NCBI GenBank assembly: GCA_030490835.1
Contig: CM059977.1
Span: 38,647,676-38,711,675 of the forward strand
Direction: 5' to 3'
DNA length: 64,000 bases
DNA from: Annona cherimola
Taxonomy: Eukaryota > Streptophyta > Magnoliopsida > Magnoliales > Annonaceae
Positions 48,030 through 59,145 of this stretch are shown in pieces (the first letter of the stretch is position 1; each line of letters begins with the position of its first letter). Position numbers and translations under genes: made by a program. The notes beneath the pieces are model-generated. The model saw nothing but the letters and a program-made list of their open reading frames with translations. It did no database searches and had not been told where the DNA came from.

Positions 48030-49420
48030 GCTTGTAAGGGTGTAGTTCACTTAATTTGAAAGCATGGCTAAGTTGACGGAAATTTGGATAAATGAATGAA
48101 TACTTGAACTCCATGTCCAAAGATCTTTAAAAAAATTAAATGCATCATTAGTCCTAAAACGAGTATATGTAATAGTCTAAATAAATACTTAGATGTTTAA
48201 TAAAAAAATAAAAATAAATACTTAGATGAACTCTTTGTTGGCCATGATAGGAAGGGTAAAGGAAAGATGGAAGAAGCTAAAAGAAAAAAGTAAGCAAGTT
48301 CTTCAATATTCCTTTTGTTCAAAAGAATTTTATAGTAAGAAAAATTTGTTCTGACCTTTTTATTCAAGAAAGGTTATTTGCTAATGAGTTTATTTTATTT
48401 AAATATTTCTTTAAATTGATATGCATTATAAATGTATTTAGGGATGACCATTACCCTATGTGTAGTTTTTACAAAAAAATGTGCGCTTGAAATATGTTTT
48501 ATAATTTGATTTCTATATAGAAACCCTTTTATCATGTTGAGTTGGCAAAACTCAATTCATGCCATAAATGCATACGATACACATGTGAATGGAACTCATG
48601 CATGGAAAGTCAATTAAGGAGGCCTTATTAATGTTGTAATTGGACGGATAGTTCATCCTTGACGTTGCCTAATCAGTGCGTCCGACATATGGGCAAGTGA
48701 TCACTTGATAAGTGTCATTTGCCAAATGAGGAATAAGTCATGGAATGATGCATGTGTGTCATTCATCTCGTTATCACACATGCATAATAGAATTTTAAGA
48801 GTTTTATGATTTCAATTAATGCCACAGGTCTTGAAAATTACGTATTTCTAAATGCTTGCTTACTGAGTATTTTATACTTATTGTTTTCAACTAATCAGTG
48901 AGTGCAGATGATGCAGATTTGATAGAAGAGCCTTCACTGCTAGTAAAGCAGTAAATGTACAATTTTTAATATTTCTAAAGAATTATGGCCATTTGATTGT
49001 AATTATTATAATTGTGAGTATGTATTATGTTTAAATATTTTACGTTGTTGTTGTTAAATATAGTAGTTAGCTTCTCACGTGAAATATGATTGTATAAGGA
49101 ATGTATTAGATGAATTAAAGTAGATTTGAGTGATTTAGTAAAAAATGATAGATTTGTAATGACTATTAGGTTTTGTATCACTCAAACATCTTAAGTATAG
49201 ACGGCATGCTGCCGAATTTTAGTTACGGAAATAGAATCAATGTAGGTTCTAAAGAGAAGAAAAAAAAAAAAATTCAGGCTGATTTCCCGACAAATTAGGA
49301 AAAGCCTCCACTCATATAAGCATGAAACTTTAGATTTCATTCACGAGCTTCACCACCTAAAAAATATTCGTGGAGTAAGGTACCATGTTGTAATCCGCAC
49401 ACGCGCATCGGGGCACTTCA

Positions 49421-50832
49421 AGATCACAAAGGAAGAAAGGTAGCTAAAGACTGTGAACACCATAGCTAAACTTGCGGTGGGTATGACCCTAGACGTAGAG
49501 GTGTAGGTTGGATAATGGAAAGACAAGGTCGATCTTTCCATCATACACATGAACGAATTCTCTATGGTACTAGGATTGGAGTTCGTAGATAAGGTAAAAG
49601 CTCTTCCACTCTCTTGCGTCAACTCTTTATGCATCATAAGTGGCAAAGAAGCAGACATGATACCTTTGAGGAGAGAAACCGAATCAAAAGGCAAGATCTT
49701 ATCGGCTATGCAACTTTTTAAGGGACTTAAGAGGAAAGAACCTGCATACCTGTCGACTTTAAAGATGAATACTGATCCCTCTCCTCTTTATATGCCTAAT
49801 GAAATATGTGCAGTCCTTAAAAAATGCAAGGACGTGATGCCACCTAGGTTACCCAGCTCAACAGGAGGTGGATCACAAAATTAAGCTGGAGCTACGAGCA
49901 AGGCCCCCATCCACGACACCATATCGGATGTCCCCAAAGGAGTTGGATGAATTAAGAATGCAGTTGAAGAATCTGCTTGATTTTAGCTTTATTCAACCAT
50001 CTAAATCCCCATATGGTGCATCGGTGCTCTTCTAGAAGAAGTACGATAGATCGTTGTGAAGAATAAGTATCCTATCTCATTGATCGCCGATCTCTTCGAT
50101 CGACTTGGTGGGGGAAGATATTTCACCATGCTAGACTTGAGATCAGGATACTATTAAGTCCGCATTGCCAAAAGTGATGAACCAAAAACAACTTGCGTAA
50201 CAAGATACAGATCTTACGATTTCTTGGTTATACCTTTTGGACTCACCAATGCCGTAACCACTTTTTGCACCCTTATGAACAATATCTTCTATCCCTACTT
50301 AGACAAATTTGTAGTGGTATCCTTGGATGATATTGTAGTTTGTAGCAATACCATAGAGGAACATATTCAACACTTGAAGAAGGTCTTCAAAGTCCTCCGA
50401 GATAATGAACTTTATATTAAGAAGGATAGATGCTCCTTTGCTGAAAGGGAAGTTTCATTTTTAGGTCATACGATAAGCGATGGAGAGTTTAGCATGGATG
50501 GGGAGAAAGTAAAGGCTACCCTAGATTGCAGTCCACCAACCACAATACCCTAACTTTGGTCCTTTCTTTAACTAATCAACTATTATCGGCAATTCATTAA
50601 AGGATACTCCCAGATAGCTGCCCCACTTATCGACTTGCTTGAGAGGGGAAGGGCATAAATCTTGGCATTTGACGAGCTTAAGAGGGCAATCACTGAAAAG
50701 CCCTTGTTGAAATTGCCAGACTATAACAAGCTATTTGAAGTCCATAGAGATGCTTCTAACTTTGCCATTGGTGGGGTATTGATGCAAGAAGGACATTCTA
50801 TCACCTACAAAAACCATAAGCTCAATGACACT
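49421..50832 (+). pseudogene. Ty3/gypsy protease end, RT and RNase H start, decayed (piece B)
   Basis: Following the insertion the protease region resumes with an EERWLKTVN-like block (49426), and SIIHMNEFSMVLGLEF and SLCIISGKEADMIPL follow. The linker LKKCKDVMPPRLP leads into RT: MLDLRSGYY (about 50129), PFGLTNAVTTFC and the catalytic region SLDDIVVCSN (about 50317), where Tyr of YLDD is replaced by Ser. LGHTISDGEF and the NYYRQFIKGYS block follow. RNase H starts with FEVHRDASNFAIGGVLMQEG and ends at HKLNDT (about 50832), where the next insertion begins. Several stops are present. Confidence 0.9.
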
Positions 50833-51469
50833 TGTTCCAGCCTCAAAAATTTTCCTCCGCAATTTCAATTGGTTAGAAAATAAAAGCTTAATTAATTCCC
50901 CAGCAAAATTTTAAAGCATTTAATTCTTTAACCGAGTCCAAAAAGTATATCATAGAAATATTTTGCATTGTGTTCCACATTCTGATTTTACATCTCCAAC
51001 GAGAAAACCTTTGATTAAAAGAGTTGAATACAATAGTCTAAAAAATAATTATTTTATTTAAATGATGATGAAATGTGTAAAAGATTTTTCTACGGCTTTA
51101 CAAGTGCACGAAAAATCATGTTTCACAAAAATACAAAGATAAATGAGTACACTTCGCCCCGCGTCGTGACTCGAATGTGTGGTACATGACGTCACGCGCC
51201 ATGACTTAAATGTGAGTTTATGCTTATCCCATCGACTAACGATGACTCGGTCTAGGAATAGTGAGAGGTCAGTCGGCTATACTAGTGACCCTACACAGCA
51301 AGCTAAGTACGCTCTCAGCTTCTAAATTTTCATAGCAGACTAGCATCTCCTGCTTTCAGCTTAATAAGTCAGCGTGTCCTGCATTCAATCTCTAGATTGA
51401 GAAATTGGGTGGTTTTACCAAGAAATGGATTTAACTAAATTTTAAAAATATGTTTGAGTCAACTTGGAC

Positions 51470-51935
51470 CAATTAAAGAGGTTTGGGCCCAACTAGGCTT
51501 GTTAAAAAGAGATTCGGCCTATCTAAGCTTGGCTCAACAACTTGGGCTCAATTGGGCTTTTTGGTTTAAATGGGTTCAAGTGGGCCAGACTGGGCCCAAA
51601 TGGAGTTAGTTTTGTGTCTAGGAGGGCCAACAAATGTTATGGGCCCAAATATGGAATATTAAGCCCAAGTAAGCTAATTGGGAAGTTTTGTGTTTAAATA
51701 AGTTTATTGGCAAGTTTTGAGTTCAACTGGGCTTGTTGATAGAATTTTTGGTCAAACTAAGATATTTTAAGCCACCCTGGGAAGTTTTAGACTCAAATAA
51801 AGTAATTGAAGGATTTTGGGCCCAATTGGGCCTGCTAGAGGATTTTGGGCCCAAATGAGCCTTTTGGAAGGTTTTTGGGCCCACTCAAACCTATTGAATA
51901 GTTTTGGGCCCATTTGAGCCTAAATAAGAGGTACA
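51470..51935. repeat. Degenerate GGGCCCAA-type repeat array
   Basis: Palindromic GGGCCC words recur every 30-60 bases in contexts such as GGGCCCAACTAGGC, GGGCCCAAATATGG, GGGCCCAATTGGGCC, GGGCCCAAATGAGCC and GGGCCCATTTGAGCC. Each is followed by TTGT or TTTTGG-like sequence. It is an eroded tandem array, non-coding. Confidence 0.7.
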
Positions 51936-52419
51936 GGTGGAAGTTGCTCGCCTAGCTTTCAAATGTGAACAATGTAGAATTTACACGAATACATATCGCA
52001 ATGGATTTATAAATTCCTGATCATGGCTTAAGAAATTTTTTTTTATAATTTTTTAATGCAAAGCGTCTTTCCCCTCTATTTAAATTTCCGTGTCCATAGG
52101 TCGGTACCACTTAGAGGGTCCCATGGATCACGCATATTCCTCAACTAAGGGTAAAGTACCCGCAATAGGTGTTTTATAAAAACTCTCTTACTATAGTAAT
52201 AGTATGATCTATTTAGATTCATCACGATTTGATTGCTCAAATCATGAAAACCGGGGGGGGGGGGGGGTTGGCGATTCCGTTCTGGCAGCGCAGCAGGTTC
52301 ACATAGTGACCTTACTCAGACATCAAGGCTCGAGATTGAGTAAAAAGGTTTTTTATATAAAAATAAAAAAGGTTCTCAGCCCCGTGTATCAACTCAACCC
52401 ACCACCTGGAGAGTAGTTA

Positions 52420-53765
52420 CTTGGGGAGAAGTATATGTATGTATATACATATATTTTTTTTAGAAAATAATATATATATATTTTTCAAGGCCTTTAAGAT
52501 ATATATGTATTTTAGAAAATAATTTATATATATTTTTGGATATATATGTATTTTAGAAAATAATTTATATATATTTTTGGAACCCTTTAATATATATATA
52601 TGTATTTTAGAAAAATAATATATACATTTTTGGAGGTCTTGAATATATATATATATATTTTTTAGAACATAATATATATATTTTTGGCAGCCTTTAATAT
52701 ATATATAAAAATAATATATATATATTTGGAGGCCTTTTAATATATATATATATATATGTATTTTAGAAAATAATATATATATTTTTGGAAGCCTTTTAAT
52801 ATATATATATATGTATTTTAGAAAATAATATATATATTTGAAGGTTTTTTTAAATATATATAGATTTATTTAAAAACTCGAGGAAAACTAAAAAAGGTGG
52901 AAAACTTATGGGTTTTTCTTTTCTCGGGATGAGGAGACTTATCTCGGGATCCCGGGCCTCTCTAAATATATGTATTATTATTTTTTTTATCATAAAAAAA
53001 GTATTTAGCCCCGTGTATCGACTCAACCCACCACTTGGGGAGTATTTACTTGGGGAGTATGTAAAATAATATATATATATTTTGAAAGCCATTTAATATA
53101 TATGTATTTTAGAAAATAACATATATATTTTTGGAAACCTTTAATATATATATTTTAGAAAATAATATACATATTTGAAGGTTTTTTTAATACATATAGA
53201 TTTATTTAAAAAAACTCGAGGAAAACTAAAAAAGTTGGAAAACTTATGGGTTTTTCTTTTTTACGGACTAGGAGACTTGTCTCAGGATCCCGGGCCTCTC
53301 TAAATATATATATATATATATATTATTTTTTTCATAAAAAAGTATTTAGCCCCGTGTATCGACTCAACCCACCACTTGGGGAGTATTTACTTGTGGAGTA
53401 TGTAAAATAATATATATTTTTTTGAAAGCCCTTTAATATATATATATGTATTTTAGAAAATAATATATATTGTTGAAGGCCTTTAATATATATATTTAAA
53501 AAATAATATATATTTTTGGAGACCTTTTTAATATATATATATATGTATTTTAGAAAATAATATATATTTTTGGAAGCCTTTTAATATATATATATATATG
53601 TATTTTAGAAAATAAAATATATTTTTTGAGGCCTTTAATATACATATATTAAAGAAAATAATATATATATTAAAGGAGGTCTTTAATATATATATGTATT
53701 TTAGAAAATATATATTTTTGGAGACTTTATAGATATAATATTTTTTTAAAAAAAAATACTTGTAG
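52420..53765. repeat. AT minisatellite with higher-order repeat
   Basis: About twenty imperfect copies of a 45-60 bp unit occur: (TA)n, GTATTTTAGAAAATAATATA, TATTTTTGGA, GGCCTTTAA. Inside it, a longer 240-bp block recurs at about 52835-53075 and 53165-53415. That block contains AAAACTCGAGGAAAACTAAA, GGATCCCGGGCCTC and GCCCCGTGTATCGACTC. Part of it occurs a third time near 52365-52435. AT dinucleotide runs are of variable length. Confidence 0.88.
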
Positions 53766-54118
53766 AAAATTAAAAATGGCTGAGAACTTACATTCTCTCT
53801 TTTTTTTAATGAGAGAGCTTATCTTCCCGGGGCTGTGTTTTCGTCTCCTCTCTTTTTTTTATGGGATGAGAGAGCTTATCCTCCCGAGGTTGTCCTCTTT
53901 TTTTTGTCTTTGGTCTCTCTTCTCATGCCCTCCTTCAAATGGGAGTCATGGTCGCTATTTATAGAGTTCAAATGACCCCGAGTTGGCAGTTCCGTAGGTA
54001 TCATTTGCTTAGGTTCCGCGGATTGAGTTGGACGTGCAGTTCCGTGTACTCGTCATTAGAGATTCCACGGGACAGTAATTTACGCGCGCGGAACTAAGTT
54101 CTGCTGGTTTGAACCCCC

Positions 54119-55458
54119 ATGTCGTCTAAGTGTTACCTACAATCGCTAGTACCGGCTCAGCTTTTCCAATCTCGTCAAGCTATCGCCCACTATCTCCTTG
54201 GGCATTACGGTGTGCGGAGTATTCTTCGCGGCCCTCTTAATTTCAAACGGTTGAACTTGTACGTAACTTGCCCAATCTCAAAGCTGCCAGCTGGGTCCTG
54301 GGGGCATATCTGCTTCGATTTAGCGTCAACCTCTACCGTCTTCCTCCTTAGCCATCTCTGCGACTGCCTTCAGCAGCTCATTGCTGAGCTTGCTCTCAGA
54401 CCAATTCCGTATCGGCCGGGGGATGCGAGAACCCATGTAGGAGATATTGAAGTTCTCACGGAAAAATCTGCCAGTCGCGCTCTGTTATCTCTTCAACCTT
54501 CTTCTCAGTCCAGTGGCGGTTGACACGTATGTCAAAGGCGTCATACATGTCAGCTGCCTCCTCTTTCAGCCTCTAAGCGGCAGTTTCCTTTGGCCGTTCC
54601 TCTACACCCTCCTTCCGGCGAATCTCCTTACGCAGGTCCTTCTCATTCTTAGCAGCGAGCTTCTTTTGTTCTCGACAATCCATCCCCTCGAATATTCCCG
54701 ATTCCATCTGCGTTGCCCGACACACCTCCCATAACCGAAAATCGTAGTTGTCCATCTCCAGCGCGTCGGCTCTTGAGAAGAGAAATGGCGCCGCACTCGT
54801 GAGATCGTAGCAGGTTATCACTACCTACTTTAACGTGCCTTTCAGCGTCAGATTTCGGCTTTTTTTTGTAAATGCATCTTTAATCGCTCTTTCCAACTTG
54901 GTGCTTCCTCTGTCGCAACTTCCTTTGAAGACTCATCGGAGGAATCAACCATTCCCGTTGCCGGATGACGTCCGGTAGAACTGCTTCCCCTGCTCTGCCA
55001 AAAACTTCCATGTGTCCTCAGCACGAAAGATAGGTCGGCTTTCTCTGCCTTTCGTGGGGAAGAGCATCGCAGTGAAAATCCTTCTGACGCTAGAACCCGC
55101 CGCGACGTCAAAGTAATCGGCGATTCTCGCATATGGATTGCCGGATTTGGTCTTGAGAGCTTGCTCGAGGTACGCCAGGGTCTTCTTGGCAACAATCCCT
55201 TGCATTCCGCCTTCGTCAATGCTGAGGATGCAGACTTTCCTTCTCTGGTTGTTGATGGAGGCCACACTGCTTTTTTTCGGCAGCTGCGGCTGTTGGTTGG
55301 AGAACATCAGTGCCTGCCGGAGCAATTTGCTTGGGAATCCACAGCTTTTAACCATCGTAGCCAAAGAGGAACTTGCTTTTGAGGATTGAGAAAATCTCGT
55401 AACGGAGCTTGTTGGTATCAATGCTCGGTTCCTGCATCTCCGACGGATTACAAGCCAT
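54119..55458 (-). pseudogene. Chimeric captured pseudogene: patatin-like phospholipase fused to PRP28-type helicase fragment
   Basis: The 5' part (55458 down to about 54688) is a group III patatin-like phospholipase A fragment. It shows the start MACNPSEMQEPSIDTNKLRY, KSKFLFGYD, KLWIPKQI, VCILSIDEGGM, SGNPYARIADYFDVAAGS, DTWKFLAEQGK, and [19 protein letters not shown] with [16 protein letters not shown] of the oxyanion loop is DEGG and the nucleophile-loop glycines are changed. Near 54688 it continues in frame into the N-terminal extension of a PRP28/DDX23 (Arabidopsis RH21-like) spliceosomal RNA helicase: [82 protein letters not shown], to about 54370. The helicase core is absent. Stops and frameshifts (for example near 54470, 54555, 54830, 55290) show that it is dead. 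The 54119-54370 part is unidentified. Confidence 0.85.
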
Positions 55459-56621
55459 TTTCGGACAGCACAACTCGTTATTTTACTATTCTTGCTCCCC
55501 ATGCAGCTTTTCGAAATTCCAATTCCGAGTAAGGCCTTCTCTTCTCCACTACTGGTGTGATCAGGCCTGAAGGTCTTAAACCTCTTGTGACCGATTCTCC
55601 ACGTTTTTCAACTCCATGTGCTGGAGCTCTGCCGTCCCACTACCTAGACTTGTCTTCTCCCCACAAAATTCCAACAGAAACTCCTCCTTCCTTTCTGTTT
55701 CTCTTTTTCCCCGGCAGGACTGATGCTGCATGCGGACCCAGAGTCTATTCATCTCCATCAAGTTTTGGAGTACGAACTTTACAACATTATTCAAAGTGTC
55801 TGCATTATGGTTGTCACTTCATTTGTGTGCTATGCTTCACACATGCATCATCTTTTTTTTATATACATATATAATGCATTCAGATGGCCATGTAGACAAC
55901 TAGTTGCTATAATGCTCAAGATGTCGGTCTTTTTGCAAACAAATTTTTATCATTATTACTATGATATATATTTTTTCTTCTTTTTCTTTTTTTTGGTTGC
56001 CACAAGTGTCGCGAGTGAGAATCCGTGGGCATAACTCTGCTGGCTCTGAGGCTTTCTGCATGTATTTATGTGGCTCGTGGAATCCCACGATCTCCTTTTT
56101 TTTAGCCATGGCTCTAAAAAAATTCTCTTTTTTTTAATATATATATTTTTATTTCTGCTGCTAACATTCCCGACGCCGGACAACTTTAATAAAATTCTTT
56201 ATGTCAAAGGCCCTTAATTTATTTATTTATATTTTTTGTATGGTTTGGTCATCTCGTTTAGCCGGCCAACCCTTTTTTTTGCTCATTTTCTTTCGTATAT
56301 TTTTTTTGTTCACCCCCTTTTTTGCCATCTTTCTTTTTTTTATATTAAATTTGCTTGTCTATAAATAAATTCTTTCTCTCACCTTTTTTTTTAAAAAAAC
56401 TTGGCTATATGTGATTTCATAATTATAATTTTTTAGCTATTTGCAATTTTTTCTTCTTTTCTTTTTTTCTTTTTTTTTCCATCAATTTACCTTTTGTTGT
56501 AATTTTTCTCTTTTTTTCTTTTTTTCTTCTTTTTTTACACATGAAAAATTATATAATTTCATAGAATAAAATTAATCATATAATCGTGGTGGACCCATGG
56601 TTCAAAATATACCTCATTAAA
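55459..56621. other. T-rich non-coding end of the insertion
   Basis: Upstream of the captured phospholipase start lie about 350 bases of GC-moderate sequence without recognised homology. Then come many T-runs and CTTTTTTT words (55840-56540). No ORF of interest is present. The promoter of the phospholipase could have been captured with it, but nothing shows this. Confidence 0.5.
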
Positions 56622-57190
56622 ACTGAAAGGTAATATATATTACAAGAGAAGAAAATGACCGCAGTGGTTTATTGCCTTCGTACGTGGAGACATTATCTTC
56701 TCGTTTCCCTCTTTATTATCAAGACAAACGATGTGGCCACAAGCTACTTCCAAACTCAGAAGAAGCTTAGCCCAAAGCAAACACGGTGACAAGACTTCTT
56801 AGCTAAGCTTGATTATATGATAGAGTATAAACGTGGAAGGGTGAACAATGTGGCCAACGCCCTGAGACAAAAAGCAAAGCTTGCTACCATCAATCAGCCT
56901 GTATGTTCCATGGTATATCGCATCAAAGAAGGGTTGACTTATGACCCTCTCACTTCAAGGATCATGGAGATGACAAATGAAGGAATAACAAAGTGATTCT
57001 GACTAAAGAGTGAGCTATTATTCATTAAGGACAACAGAATATATGTGCCAAAGTGAGGGAGCCTAAGAAAGGAGATAATTCGGGAATGCCATGACTTAAA
57101 ATGGGCATGTCATCCCAGCATGGCATATACCTTACGACTAGTTGGCTAAGCTTATTACTGGCCCCAGCAAGATGACGGCGTGGAGTCGTA
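56622..57190 (+). pseudogene. Ty3/gypsy RNase H end and integrase start, decayed (piece C)
   Basis: RNase H resumes with KMTAVVYCLRTWRHYLL (about 56653) and the NDVATSYFQTQKKLSPK block, ending in YKRGRVNNVANAL (about 56823-56860). Then comes the integrase zinc-binding region (REIIRECHDLKWACHPS, AYYWPQQDDGVESY, about 57063-57190). Frameshifts and stops interrupt it. It ends abruptly at the LTR of Sirevirus copy 2, so that element interrupted the integrase. Confidence 0.88.
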
Positions 57191-58854
57191 TGTATTGGTC
57201 CCGAGTTTATGTCAAAACCCAAGAGGGGAGGGGTGAATTGGGTTCTTGAAAAATTCTTTGGTAAATCAAAACTTAAACCCTTTAGAGTTTTAATCTCTTA
57301 GATTGTAACAAATAGAAAACAATAAGATAATGAAAGCAATAAAGAAAAACAGTAGACAAGATTTATAGTGGTTCGGGCAACCTTTCCCTACTCCACTCTT
57401 CCAAGCTCACACACCCTTGTGACTTGGGTTCCACTATGTATTCCGCGAATACAACTAGAGTCTCCATTCTCTTCTAGATTCTAGCTCTAGGGGGCATATA
57501 CAACCAGAACCTCTGCTCTCTTCTATATTCAAGCTCTAGGGGGCATATACAATCAACACAAGTAGGTGATGAGTTACACTCTAATCACAACTCTACTTGC
57601 AATGTCTTGGTTTGAATCACCAACTCAAACCAAGCACTAAAAACAAACAATAATGTGAAAATAAAAGAGATCTACACTTTATTGAGTTGTGTAGCAAGTT
57701 TCAGCTTTAGGAAGAATCTGTAGAAGCAACCAATTGTATTTCGTTGAAGCAAACCGCAACTTTGAAGCTTGTTCTTCCTTTGAAAGTGTATAGATCACTC
57801 AATTGTAGAGAAAAGCGAATGAAAGCTCTTACTAGCACTTTTTTCCTCTCTTTAGGCTCTATGTTGTGTGTATCTATGTTTGCTTGAGTGTCTATATATA
57901 GAGGAGGGAAGATTTTGAACGTTATAGAGTTGGTTGGCGCGTAATAAATGTCCAACGTTCAAAAATTCGAACGTTATGTCTCCAAGTCGCAGGTGGAGTC
58001 GACTTCGTCTGCGACTTCGGCTGTTCTTCAGCTTCCAAGTCTGTCTTCTGGGTCGACTCGATTTCAGACTTGGTCTCAAGTTGATCTTGGAGTCGACTTG
58101 GGGTGCGACTTGACTATTTCCTTGTACCAAATCAGTTTGATCTTTGTTAATATAATTCTTGCTTACTTAACTCCTTCCTTTTTCTTGTCCTTCAATACTA
58201 GAGGCTTTGTTTGTGTTGAATTTGCTTCAAATCTTGTGAACTTGGAGAACTTGAATCTTGCATGGACAAATCATCTATGATTTGGAATGAATTCATATGC
58301 CATGCTTGCTTTAAGCTTGTATTAGTCTTCATAAACTCAGGTTTGATAAACTTGAGTTGTCTTCATCTTGAAATGGACTTGTACTTCAACTTGGGCTTGA
58401 GAATGTCAAGTCGATCTTGGGGTCGACTTCATCTGTGACTTGGCCTCAAGTCGCAAGTGGAGTCGACTTCGACTGCGACTTCGGATGTGTTGTCCCCAAA
58501 ATCAACGCTGGAGAGAAAGGTGCAACTTCAAGTCGATACTGGAGTCGACTTCATCTGTAACTTGGCCTCAAGTCGCAAGTGGAGTCGACTTCATCTGCGA
58601 CTTCAGATGTTTAATTCCCCAATTTCAACGCTGTCCAAAAATGCCTCTTGAAGTTACTTGTGGAGTCGACTTCAGGATCGACTTCGCCTGAAGTCGATGT
58701 CTAAGTCGACTTGGGTTGCGACTTGACTTGTTCTGTTTTGTATACAACTTTGCATAGTACATGTTAGTAGCTTAGATTTACTCAAATTGTGTTGTTTAAT
58801 CATCAAAACATATGCTTTGGTCAATTTATTTTGTTTTAACTATTGTTTCCAACA
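57191..58854 (-). repeat. 3' LTR of Sirevirus copy 2
   Basis: The 1664-bp LTR reads TGTTGGAAACAATAGTT... to ...CTCGGGACCAATACA on the minus strand (terminal CCAACA decayed to CCAATACA). It carries the family hairpin arrays (57980-58115, 58405-58725), a TATATATAG core promoter near 57893-57901 and the CTAGAGC block (57470-57545). Confidence 0.9.
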
Positions 58855-58868
58855 ATCTCCCCCTTTTT
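58855..58868 (-). other. Polypurine tract of Sirevirus copy 2
   Basis: AAAAAGGGGGAGAT directly precedes the 3' LTR on the minus strand. A second copy with the TTGACA context is at about 59122-59135, just after the additional ORF. Confidence 0.85.
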
Positions 58869-59145
58869 GATGATTGACAAAACTAATTTGAGTTTGTACA
58901 TTTCAATAAAATCATATTTATATAACTTTCAAAAACATAGCATCAAATATCTTTCAAGCAGAGCATGAAACAAATATCAGAGCATAAAATATATTTCATA
59001 TTATCATAATTCATACAGATTTAAATGCAAAGCAAAAATAAAACCTATATACAAGCTACCCAACCCAAACAAAATTCTAAAATCTATGTCATGTCCTAAA
59101 ACTTACTCAAAAAAAAACTCTATCCTATCTCCCCCTTTTTGTCAA

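Larger units (their letters stand above)
43003..49420 (+). mobile_element. Tekay-like long solo LTR inserted in gypsy protease (tentative)
   Basis: The insertion starts TGTAGTGACCACAATTTT and ends GGGGCACTTCA. The flanks AGATT (42998-43002) and AGATC (49421-49425) are a 5-bp duplication with one mismatch. Removing it rejoins the gypsy frame exactly between Ile and Thr. TG...CA ends, a TATA box (CTATAAA, 43374-43380) and a following leader-like region (43440-43625) support an LTR. After subtracting the MITE (45271-45537) and palindrome (46166-48029), about 4.3 kb remain without coding domains, as in the long LTRs of Tekay/Del elements. The ends are inferred from one copy only. Confidence 0.6.
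50833..56621. mobile_element. Insertion of undetermined type inside gypsy RNase H
   Basis: Gypsy homology stops after HKLNDT (50832) and resumes with TER..ILQEKKMTAVVYC at 56622, so 5.8 kb was inserted between adjacent RNase H codons. The left end TGTTCCAGCC looks LTR-like. The right end has no clear partner: ACT repeats on both sides, and AATGACACT/ATTAAAACT match in 6 of 9 positions. The block holds a GGGCCCAA-rich segment, an AT minisatellite, a TATA-like promoter (TATTTATAGAG near 53960) and a chimeric captured-gene pseudogene on the minus strand. LTR element, Pack-type DNA transposon and composite insertions all remain possible. Confidence 0.6.

Noticed and set aside
54945..55502. Functional patatin-like phospholipase gene
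   Set aside because: Frameshifts, internal stops, an altered DGGG motif and loss of the C-terminal half make it a pseudogene fragment.
50833..56621. Classical Helitron or Pack-MULE
   Set aside because: No TC...CTRR ends at an A/T site and no long terminal inverted repeats were seen, so the type is left open.
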